NCBI GenBank assembly: GCA_019239815.1
Contig: JAFAZL010000157.1
Location: forward strand, 1 to 5,417
Source of the DNA: Acidobacteriota bacterium
GTDB taxonomy: Bacteria > Acidobacteriota > Terriglobia > Acidoferrales > UBA7541
DNA: 5,417 bases
Reading direction: 5' to 3'
The position numbers were made by a program, and so were the translations under genes. The notes below the pieces were generated by a model, which was not told the DNA's origin, did no database searches, and saw nothing but the letters and a program-made list of their open reading frames with translations. Below, piece after piece: positions 1-5,417 of this stretch; positions within the stretch are counted from its first letter, which is position 1; each line of letters opens with the position of its first letter.

Positions 1-465
1 CTGCGAGCGCTGATGCGACGCCCCCACTCCGTCAAGGAGATGCAAAAGCTTCTCGATCGCCGTGCCTCGCATAAGCTGCTGGCGCAAGTCGTGATGGGTC
101 GCATGAAGGAAAACGGCCAGCTCGACGACGCCCGCTACGCACAACAATTCACGCGCCAGCGCACCGAGATCCGCCGCCAGGGAAAATTCCGCATCGCTCG
201 CGATCTTCGCGCCCGCGGTGTCTCCGATGCCGACATCCAAGCCGCCGTTGAGTCGAACTCCGACGAAGCATCGCAGCGCGCCGCCATTCGCCATCGCATC
301 GAACGCAAACTAAAACTATCCCGCGGCGAAATTTCCGACAACAAAATCGCCAGCCTCTACCGCAGCCTCCTCGCTGCCGGGTTCCCTTCTGACGCGATTC
401 GCAAAGAACTCAAGGCCATCACTACCGAAGACGTGCCTGAAGCGGATCCCGACGCTGAAGTCTGA
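1..465 (+). CDS. recX: RecX family regulatory protein, 5' end outside the window
   Basis: RecX binds RecA filaments and modulates (usually inhibits) recombinase activity in the cytoplasm. The visible 154 residues are almost all helical and basic, as expected of the three-helix modules of RecX. Recognisable family signatures are RRPHSVKEM near residues 6-14, the LDDARYAQQF block at about 41-50 (the family's 'DD.RYA/RFA' motif), and the following G-K-x-R-I-x-x-D-L-x-x-x-G-V stretch at about 61-75. An ATG exists at 13, but the frame is open to base 1, and the preceding codons (L-R-A-L) fit the family pattern just before 'RRPHS', so the real start is probably upstream and the gene is partial. The C-terminus is an acidic tail (EDVPEADPDAEV) before a TGA stop. 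The next gene, alaS, starts 207 bases downstream. The family assignment is firm; regulation cannot be seen. Confidence 0.9.
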   Translation: MRALMRRPHSVKEMQKLLDRRASHKLLAQVVMGRMKENGQLDDARYAQQFTRQRTEIRRQGKFRIARDLRARGVSDADIQAAVESNSDEASQRAAIRHRIERKLKLSRGEISDNKIASLYRSLLAAGFPSDAIRKELKAITTEDVPEADPDAEV

Positions 466-518
466 GGGACACGACGGCGGCGCGGCATCATCTCAAGACG
501 CAGTGATCGTGCGGACAT

Positions 519-540
519 GGGGCGCAGCGTGCTGCGCCCC
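519..540. repeat. Perfect palindromic hairpin in the recX-alaS gap
   Basis: The arms GGGGCGCAG (519-527) and CTGCGCCCC (532-540) are perfect reverse complements, separated by the four-base loop CGTG. No T-run follows (next bases TACACAATC), so it is not a standard intrinsic terminator, although it lies 54 bases after the recX stop and could still stall polymerase or stabilise a transcript 3' end. From memory, palindromes of the GGGGCGCAGC-x-TGCTGCGCCCC type recur between genes in acidobacterial genomes, so a dispersed REP-like element is the preferred reading. That recurrence cannot be tested in this window. Confidence 0.7.
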
Positions 541-595
541 TACACAATCTCGGCCGGGGGTCGCGGTTTCTTGTATCACGGATTCGCGGGTGCTC

Positions 596-625
596 TTGGT
601 CAAGGTGCCAAGGGTCTGCGATAAT
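596..625 (+). promoter_or_regulatory. Possible sigma-70-type promoter for alaS
   Basis: GATAAT at 620-625 matches the -10 consensus at five of six positions. TTGGTC at 596-601 is a weak -35 match (three of six) with an 18-base spacer. Transcription would begin near 632 and give a leader of about 40 bases before the TTG start of alaS. A second -10-like hexamer, TAGAAT, lies at 636-641 but has no acceptable -35. The AT-rich patch at 621-652 stands out from the GC-rich surroundings, which supports a promoter somewhere here. There is no T-box-like leader. Confidence 0.35.
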
Positions 626-663
626 TTTCTTTCGCTAGAATAAGAACAAGAAGATGAACTGAC

Positions 664-667
664 GAGG
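664..667 (+). promoter_or_regulatory. Shine-Dalgarno site that fixes the TTG start of alaS
   Basis: GAGG sits five bases before the TTG at 673, within GAGGGTGAA. An in-frame TGA at 655-657 blocks any start further upstream, and no ATG or GTG lies in frame between that stop and 673. The next in-frame candidate, TTG at 694, has no purine-rich site before it. The TTG at 673 is therefore the best start. Confidence 0.7.
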
Positions 668-672
668 GTGAA

Positions 673-3429
673 TTGAGCGGCGACGAATCCAAATTGAAGT
701 GGAGCGGGAATACGATCCGCGAGACGTTTCTCAAATTTTTTGAGAGCAAGGGACATCGCCGCGTCCGGAGTTCGTCGCTTGTGCCACATGGCGATCCGAC
801 GCTCCTTTTTACCAATGCGGGGATGAATCAGTTCAAGGATGTTTTTCTTGGGCTGGAGAAACGAGACTACAACCGGGCGACGACCGCGCAGAAATGTGTC
901 CGCGCGGGTGGGAAGCACAACGATCTCGAGAACGTCGGCTTCACTAAGCGCCATCACACGTTTTTCGAGATGATGGGCAATTTTTCGTTCGGCGATTATT
1001 TCAAAGAGTTGGCGATTCCCTACGCGTGGGCATTGATCACGTCGCCCGAATGGTTTGGGCTGCCAAAGGAAAAACTCTACACCACTGTTTTCGGCGGCGC
1101 CGAAGTTTCGCCGGGAAATTTTCTTGGTGTCGACGAGGACGCGCGCGCTCTCTGGATAAGGGAAAACGTACCCGCCGATCGCGTCGTGCCGATCCCCGGC
1201 TTGAAAGACAACTTCTGGGCTATGGGTGACACCGGTCCGTGTGGCCCGTGCAGCGAGATTTTTTATGACATGGGTCCCGCCGCGTCGGAAGAAGGCCACA
1301 CCGACTGCAAATTCCCTTGCGAATGTGGCCGCTACGTCGAAATCTGGAATCTTGTTTTCATGCAGTTCAACCGCGACACGAGCGGCAAGTTGACGCCACT
1401 GCCGAAGCCATCGATCGATACAGGGTTAGGTCTAGAGCGGACCGCTGCGGTTCTTCAAGGCGTGATCTCGAATTACGACACGGATCTCTTCACGCCACTG
1501 CTGAAACGCGCCGCTGAACTCTGCGGCGTTGACGAAGATAAGGAAGAAAAGCTGGAAGAAGGTCGAGGCGGCGCCGCTTCCCTTCGCGTCATCGCCGACC
1601 ATGCGCGTGCGAGCGCGTTTCTCGTCAGCGACGGCGTCGTGCCTTCCAACGAAGGCCGGGGATATGTTCTCCGCAAAATCATGCGTCGTGGTATTTACCA
1701 CGGCCGCGTCGTAGGCGCGACGAAGCCATTCCTTTTCGAGATGGTGCGAACTGTTATCGACCTGATGGGCGATGCATATCCCGAACTTCGTGAAAATGCG
1801 GCACGCGTGATCGAGACGGTGCGCGGCGAAGAACTTCGATTCGCTCGCGCGCTGGAAGCGGGATTGCCTCGACTGGAAGCCGATCTCAGCAAGCCAAGTG
1901 AGAATCCTGGCGGCGTTTATTCGGGCGAGAAGGCGTTCCGTCTATATGACACTTACGGCCTCCCCGCCGATTTTATTCGCGATGCCGTTCGCGACCGCGG
2001 ATTGAAATTTGACGAAGAGGGTTTTGAGCACGCGATGCAGGAGCAGAAGACGCGCGCGCGGGCTTCTTGGAAGGGTGCGCACAAAGAGACGGCGAGTCCG
2101 GCGTTTGCGAAGATTGCGGAGACGTTTAAGACCGAGAAGGATTTTTACAATGCGACTTCCGGCAAGGACATTCGCATTGAAGCAATCATCGGCAAGAACG
2201 GCCCGGCCAACGAACTGAAGGCCGGCGAATCGGGCGAAGTGGTGCTGGCGCGCACGCCGATCTATGCGGAATCGGGCGGACAGGTCGGCGACACCGGCGC
2301 GTTTTACGACAACAACGGCTCGCAGTTGGTCGCAGAAGTCACTGGCGCGTACTATCCCGTCGGCGGGCTCGTCGCACACAAGGTCAACGCGAAAGAGACA
2401 CTGCGCGTCGGCGACCGTGTCTGCGTGCGTGCCGACGCCGAACGCCGTGCCCGCATCATGCGCAATCACACCGGCACGCACCTGGTTCACGCCGCCCTGC
2501 GCAATATTCTCGGCACGCACGTGAAACAGGCCGGTTCGCTCAACGCGCCGGATCGGATGCGTTTTGACTTTTCGCATTTCGCGCACGTCGATGCCGAAGA
2601 ACTGCGCGACATCGAACAACAGGTCAATGACGAGATTCGTCACAACACCACGGTCGAGACCAACGTCACGTCGATCGACCAAGCGCTTGCCTCGGGCGCG
2701 CTCGCCTTTTTCGGCGACAAATACCCGGAGAGCAACGTTCGCGTGGTGACGATTCCCGATGAGCGGGCGCCGCGCGGCTTTTACTCAAAGGAGCTTTGCG
2801 GCGGGACGCACGTACACCGCATCGGCGACATCGGGGTGCTGAAGATCATCGGCGAGCAATCGGTCGCAGCCGGGGTGCGCCGCATCGAGGCCGTGACCGG
2901 AATCGGAGCCCTCGAGCACTTCCAGAAACAAGCGCAAGTCTTGTCGCAAGTCGCCAGCAAATTGAACGTCGGCGAAGACGACGTTCTGGCGACGATCGAA
3001 AAACTGTCGGCGACGGTGAAGTCGCTCGAAAAAGATCTCGAAGCACAGAAGCGAAAAGGCGCGCTTGGCCAGCTCGACGAACTCGTCGGCAAAGCGCAAA
3101 CGATCAAAGGCGTAAAGCTCATCGCTGAAGAAGTGCAAAACGTCGATCGCGAAGGCCTTCGTCAACTCGTCGACAGCCTCCGCCAGAAGCTAGGCTCCGG
3201 CGTAGTCGCACTCGGCATGCCCGATGACGGAAAAGTAGCCCTTATCGCAGGGGTCACTAAGGATTTGACCTCTAAGGTCCACGCCGGCAAGCTGATCCAG
3301 GCCCTGGCCAAGCAGGTAGGCGGCTCGGGCGGGGGACGTCCCGACCTCGCGGAGGCTGGCGGAAAAGACACATCCGGGCTAAAAAGCGCACTCCAGTCGG
3401 TTCCCGGCTTAGTCGAGCCTTTGCTATAG
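673..3429 (+). CDS. alaS: Alanyl-tRNA synthetase
   Basis: This cytoplasmic class II synthetase charges tRNA-Ala with alanine using ATP and hydrolyses mischarged Ser- or Gly-tRNA-Ala. It has 918 residues, slightly longer than the 876 of E. coli. Visible in order: the catalytic core with LLFTNAGMNQFKD around 44-56, motif 2 CVRAGGKHNDLENVG at 75-89, and motif 3 GLGLER at 251-256; the tRNA-recognition region with RVIADHARA at 305-313 and PSNEGRGYVLRK at 324-335; the editing domain with YAESGGQ at 531-537 and the metal-binding HTGTH (H599, H603) and CGGTH (C709, H713); then a coiled coil around 770-800 and the glycine-rich C-Ala end (883-896). All four editing-site metal ligands are present, so editing is probably intact. 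The core also holds a Cys/His cluster (C190, C193, H209, C212, C216, C218). The start is TTG with GAGG five bases upstream. The frame is continuous to TAG. Confidence 0.98.
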   Translation: MSGDESKLKWSGNTIRETFLKFFESKGHRRVRSSSLVPHGDPTLLFTNAGMNQFKDVFLGLEKRDYNRATTAQKCVRAGGKHNDLENVGFTKRHHTFFEMMGNFSFGDYFKELAIPYAWALITSPEWFGLPKEKLYTTVFGGAEVSPGNFLGVDEDARALWIRENVPADRVVPIPGLKDNFWAMGDTGPCGPCSEIFYDMGPAASEEGHTDCKFPCECGRYVEIWNLVFMQFNRDTSGKLTPLPKPSIDTGLGLERTAAVLQGVISNYDTDLFTPLLKRAAELCGVDEDKEEKLEEGRGGAASLRVIADHARASAFLVSDGVVPSNEGRGYVLRKIMRRGIYHGRVVGATKPFLFEMVRTVIDLMGDAYPELRENAARVIETVRGEELRFARALEAGLPRLEADLSKPSENPGGVYSGEKAFRLYDTYGLPADFIRDAVRDRGLKFDEEGFEHAMQEQKTRARASWKGAHKETASPAFAKIAETFKTEKDFYNATSGKDIRIEAIIGKNGPANELKAGESGEVVLARTPIYAESGGQVGDTGAFYDNNGSQLVAEVTGAYYPVGGLVAHKVNAKETLRVGDRVCVRADAERRARIMRNHTGTHLVHAALRNILGTHVKQAGSLNAPDRMRFDFSHFAHVDAEELRDIEQQVNDEIRHNTTVETNVTSIDQALASGALAFFGDKYPESNVRVVTIPDERAPRGFYSKELCGGTHVHRIGDIGVLKIIGEQSVAAGVRRIEAVTGIGALEHFQKQAQVLSQVASKLNVGEDDVLATIEKLSATVKSLEKDLEAQKRKGALGQLDELVGKAQTIKGVKLIAEEVQNVDREGLRQLVDSLRQKLGSGVVALGMPDDGKVALIAGVTKDLTSKVHAGKLIQALAKQVGGSGGGRPDLAEAGGKDTSGLKSALQSVPGLVEPLL

Positions 3430-3545
3430 TTTGCCTGCCAGAGACGTGTCCTCCCGGGGCACCCGTCCGTTCGTACTATCGACACCCCCAGGACCAACCC
3501 CTAGCATTTTATGGGGCCTAGTACTCCGCCCGATTCTGACTGAGC

Positions 3546-3549
3546 GAGG
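3546..3549 (+). promoter_or_regulatory. Shine-Dalgarno site before the GTG start of the transglycosylase
   Basis: GAGG ends nine bases before the GTG at 3559. With this start the protein opens with a well-formed signal peptide, which supports GTG as the initiation codon. Confidence 0.55.
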
Positions 3550-3558
3550 CTTTTCCCA

Positions 3559-4311
3559 GTGCGCCTTCCCCGGCCAACGGTGATCCAACGCGGCTTACGA
3601 GCGATTTGCGCTCGTTTTGTCGCGGGTTTGGTCGTTTTCAGCGCGTTTGGGCTACTCGGCGCGAGCGCCGCCAATGCCCAGATCGCCAAGGTTACCGATG
3701 AAGCCGGCCGCAACTTCTGGGTGAACGCCGAACCCGTCGTCCAGACCAAGATCGCGCCGCGGCCGCGCAACGCGATCTACATGCCCGGCGAAGTCTCCTT
3801 CACAGGACGAAACGATCGCCCGGCAGTCAGCATCGACCGCGACGGTATCGAACGCATCGTGCACGAAGCCGCCGACCGCCACAACGTCGATCCCGCGCTG
3901 GTGCGCGCCGTGATCGAAACCGAAAGCAACTGGAATCCTTCCGCAATTTCCCGCAAAGGCGCGGTCGGATTGATGCAGTTGATGCCGACCACAGCGCAGC
4001 GGTTTGGCGCGAACGATTTTTATACGCCGCAACAGAACGTCGAGGCTGGTGTTACGTATCTGAAGACGCTGCTGGAGCGGTATAATGGTAATCTCGATCT
4101 GGCCCTCGCGGCCTACAATGCGGGAGAGGGTGCCGTGGACCGGGCGCACGGAATTCCCCGCTTTCGAGAGACGCGGGATTACGTACAAAAAGTACAGAAT
4201 GCCTATTACCGGCCAGGTTCGGGGCGACTTTCGTCGGGATTTACGCTTCGTCCCCGAGCTATCCGCAAGAACGAAGATCCCTCAGGCCGCATCATATTTA
4301 CCAACGACTAG
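3559..4311 (+). CDS. Secreted lytic transglycosylase (SLT/GH23-like domain)
   Basis: The enzyme is predicted to cleave the MurNAc-GlcNAc bond of peptidoglycan in the periplasm, forming 1,6-anhydromuramic ends. Residues 1-40 form a Sec signal peptide: a basic N-region, a hydrophobic stretch about 20-34, and an ANA site with cleavage expected before Q41. Residues 42-58 (AKVTDEAGRNFWVNAEP) resemble a short DUF4124-type segment. The SLT domain spans roughly 95-215: IETESNWNP with the probable catalytic Glu122, then GLMQLMP at 137-143 and the AYNAG signature at 185-189. All hallmark motifs of Slt70/MltC-like enzymes are present. The C-terminus ends DPSGRIIFTND, echoing the N-terminal segment. There is no lipobox and no LysM or SH3 domain. 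At 250 residues it is a compact single-domain enzyme. It sits 129 bases after alaS and is followed by a probable amidase gene, which suits a wall-remodelling role. Confidence 0.93.
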   Translation: MRLPRPTVIQRGLRAICARFVAGLVVFSAFGLLGASAANAQIAKVTDEAGRNFWVNAEPVVQTKIAPRPRNAIYMPGEVSFTGRNDRPAVSIDRDGIERIVHEAADRHNVDPALVRAVIETESNWNPSAISRKGAVGLMQLMPTTAQRFGANDFYTPQQNVEAGVTYLKTLLERYNGNLDLALAAYNAGEGAVDRAHGIPRFRETRDYVQKVQNAYYRPGSGRLSSGFTLRPRAIRKNEDPSGRIIFTND

Positions 4312-4391
4312 GCTGTTTTTTGAGCAGCGGAAAATTGTTACGCGCTCTGCGTCGCACGCGGTGGATGTGTGTGCGAGCAAATCGAAAGATA

Positions 4392-4430
4392 ACGCAGAGA
4401 CGCGGAGTTCGCAGAGGCGCGCGGAGACGC
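4392..4430. repeat. Degenerate octamer repeat cluster between transglycosylase and amidase genes
   Basis: Four imperfect copies of an octamer of the form NCGC(A/G)GAG are visible: ACGCAGAG (4392-4399), ACGCGGAG (4400-4407), TCGCAGAG (4409-4416) and GCGCGGAG (4419-4426), followed by a truncated ACGC. Spacers of 0, 1 and 2 bases separate them. From memory, intergenic runs of the ACGCAGAG/ACGCGGAG type are frequent in acidobacterial and some other environmental genomes. Their function is unknown to me. The rest of the 237-base gap (4312-4548) shows no gene I can support. Confidence 0.6.
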
Positions 4431-4548
4431 ATTCGGATGGGCGGGATGCGAGCGCGAACCTAGTTTTAGTCCTTGGCGTTTACTCTTTCCGTTCAATCGA
4501 GGCGAGGATTTAGGTTTGGCAATGGGGGCAAGGTCTAGAATCCTTCTC

Positions 4549-5417
4549 ATGAGGTTCGCCCGGTTTTCGCCGTTTTTTGCGTTGCGCGGAGTTGGCGCGC
4601 GATTGGTTCGCGGCGGCGCGGCACGTTTGTTGTTGCTGGGCGCGTGTGCGATTCCCTTTTTCGCGGCTGGACGTGCTGGTGCTGCGGCTGCGGATACTAC
4701 GAAAACTTCGGATTCAAGACGCGCGGCGGCTTCGGCGCAATTTGAGCGCGCGGAAGAGCAGCGATCTGCGCTAAACGAAAAGCCCGCCAACAAGCGGACT
4801 CTTGCCGAATACAAGAATGTGGTGACGACGTATCGGCGTGTGTTTTTGATTACGCCGCGTGCGCCTGAGGTGCCGGAGTCGCTTTCGGCGGTGGGACAGC
4901 TTTATACCGAAATGGGCGATCGATTTGGGCGCAGCTATTACCAGAGCGCGGTTGACTCGTATCGATTCTTGATGCGCGAATATCCGGCGAGCAAATTGTC
5001 GCAGGACGCGATGCTGAAGGTGGCTGCGCTGGAAAAGGATCAGCTGGGCGATCCGAAGTCGGCGGCGAAGATTTATGACGACTTTTTGAAGAAGTATCCG
5101 AAGTCGCCGCGACGGCGCGAGGCGCAGGAGGCGCGGGCGGAGTTGGCTTTGACGCTGGGCGAGTCGGCGTCAGGGGCGAAGAATGACGACGCCGGGAAAA
5201 AGGGCTCGCGCGCAAATGCGGTAAGCGCGAAAAACAGCGACGAATCGGATGATGACGATTCCGGGACTTCGACAGGCGGAGTTGCTCCGTTGCCTCCGGT
5301 GACGCCGAGCGGTGGAACCCCGCGTGTGCGACGCATTACAACGACAACGACCGCGGATTCGACGCGGGTGACGATCGATCTGGAAGATTCGGTGCAGTAT
5401 TCGTCGGCGCGGATCAA
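4549..5417 (+). CDS. Probable N-acetylmuramoyl-L-alanine amidase, N-terminal part (TPR-like repeats plus AMIN start), runs off the window
   Basis: The frame is open from 4549 to the window edge (289 complete codons). The N-terminus looks like a signal peptide: arginine-rich to residue 26, hydrophobic 27-40 (LLLLGACAIPFFAA), with an alanine-rich cleavage region at 43-48. LLLLGAC is lipobox-like, but the hydrophobic run continues past C33, so ordinary signal-peptidase cleavage seems likelier. Residues about 53-200 are helical and TPR-like, with YRRVFLITPRAPEVPES (95-111), YRFLMREYPASKLSQDA and IYDDFLKKYPKSPRRREA units. An acidic, low-complexity linker follows (about 226-244, containing DESDDDD), then a Pro-rich stretch. 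From about 259 the strand pattern with TRVTIDLEDSVQYSSARI matches the start of an AMIN domain, which targets amidases to peptidoglycan. The amidase call is inferred because the catalytic domain would lie beyond 5417. The start is uncertain: in-frame ATG 4522 or TTG 4603 are alternatives. A transglycosylase gene lies upstream. Confidence 0.8.
   Translation, partial: MRFARFSPFFALRGVGARLVRGGAARLLLLGACAIPFFAAGRAGAAAADTTKTSDSRRAAASAQFERAEEQRSALNEKPANKRTLAEYKNVVTTYRRVFLITPRAPEVPESLSAVGQLYTEMGDRFGRSYYQSAVDSYRFLMREYPASKLSQDAMLKVAALEKDQLGDPKSAAKIYDDFLKKYPKSPRRREAQEARAELALTLGESASGAKNDDAGKKGSRANAVSAKNSDESDDDDSGTSTGGVAPLPPVTPSGGTPRVRRITTTTTADSTRVTIDLEDSVQYSSARI

Noticed and set aside
466..672. Possible T-box or other riboswitch leader for alaS
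   Set aside because: No T-box consensus, specifier-like stem or terminator/antiterminator pair is visible, and the likely promoter leaves a leader of only about 40 bases.
493..1299. Long minus-strand open frame (268 codons) across the recX-alaS gap and the start of alaS
   Set aside because: It is antisense to the firmly identified alaS, its product shows no recognisable domain, and it reads through the palindrome (giving VGAQHAAP). Long antisense frames are common in GC-rich genes.
1942..2682. Minus-strand open frame of 246 codons inside alaS
   Set aside because: It lies wholly opposite the AlaRS core and editing domain and shows no family resemblance. It is a shadow produced by GC-rich codon structure.
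3446..3462. Short hairpin (GTGTCC / GGGCAC with one wobble pair) 16 bases after the alaS stop, considered as a terminator
   Set aside because: The stem is only six pairs and is followed by CCGTCCGTTCG, not a T-run, so termination is not supported.
4312..4328. GCTG, a run of six T and CAGC directly after the transglycosylase stop, considered as a terminator
   Set aside because: The T-run is in the loop instead of after the stem, and the stem is only four pairs.
4457..4516. AACCTA and TAGGTT inverted repeat upstream of the last gene
   Set aside because: Six exact pairs separated by 48 bases are easily expected by chance, and nothing else supports a structure.
4338..4814. Minus-strand frame of 158 codons opposite the gap and the start of the last gene
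   Set aside because: Its product is Ala/Arg/Ser-rich with no domain. It overlaps the octamer repeat and the signal-peptide region of the plus-strand gene, which has better domain evidence.
5073..5417. Minus-strand frame of 114 codons at the right edge
   Set aside because: It is opposite the TPR-like, linker and AMIN coding sequence. Its Ser- and Pro-rich product looks like a reverse reading of the acidic linker.

Overview
The window looks like chromosomal DNA from a GC-rich Gram-negative bacterium, most probably an acidobacterium (Terriglobia/Koribacter-like). That placement is inference. It rests on the TPR-plus-AMIN amidase architecture, the Cys-rich insert in AlaRS, and two kinds of intergenic repeat that I recall from that phylum. 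No rRNA, tRNA, CRISPR array, transposase or phage gene is visible.

Layout, all genes on the + strand: (1) the C-terminal part of recX, a RecA modulator, entering from the left edge and ending at 465; (2) a 207-base gap with a perfect palindromic hairpin and a possible promoter; (3) a complete alaS (alanyl-tRNA synthetase, 918 aa) from a TTG start; (4) a 129-base gap with a weak nested inverted repeat; (5) a complete secreted lytic transglycosylase (250 aa) from a GTG start; (6) a 237-base gap with a degenerate octamer repeat cluster; (7) the first 289 codons of a secreted protein with TPR-like repeats, an acidic linker and the start of an AMIN domain. This last gene is very probably an N-acetylmuramoyl-L-alanine amidase whose catalytic domain lies past the right edge.

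The recX-alaS order recalls the recA-recX-alaS arrangement of many bacteria, so recA may lie upstream, but this cannot be seen here. The last two genes form a peptidoglycan-processing pair: a glycan-strand-cutting transglycosylase followed by a probable stem-peptide-cutting amidase. The gaps of 129-237 bases and the repeats inside two of them argue for separate or loosely coupled transcription rather than one tight operon.

I found no convincing undescribed system. The points most worth a second look are the Cys/His cluster in AlaRS, the two intergenic repeats, the matching short motifs at both ends of the transglycosylase, and the unusual N-terminal half of the amidase candidate.
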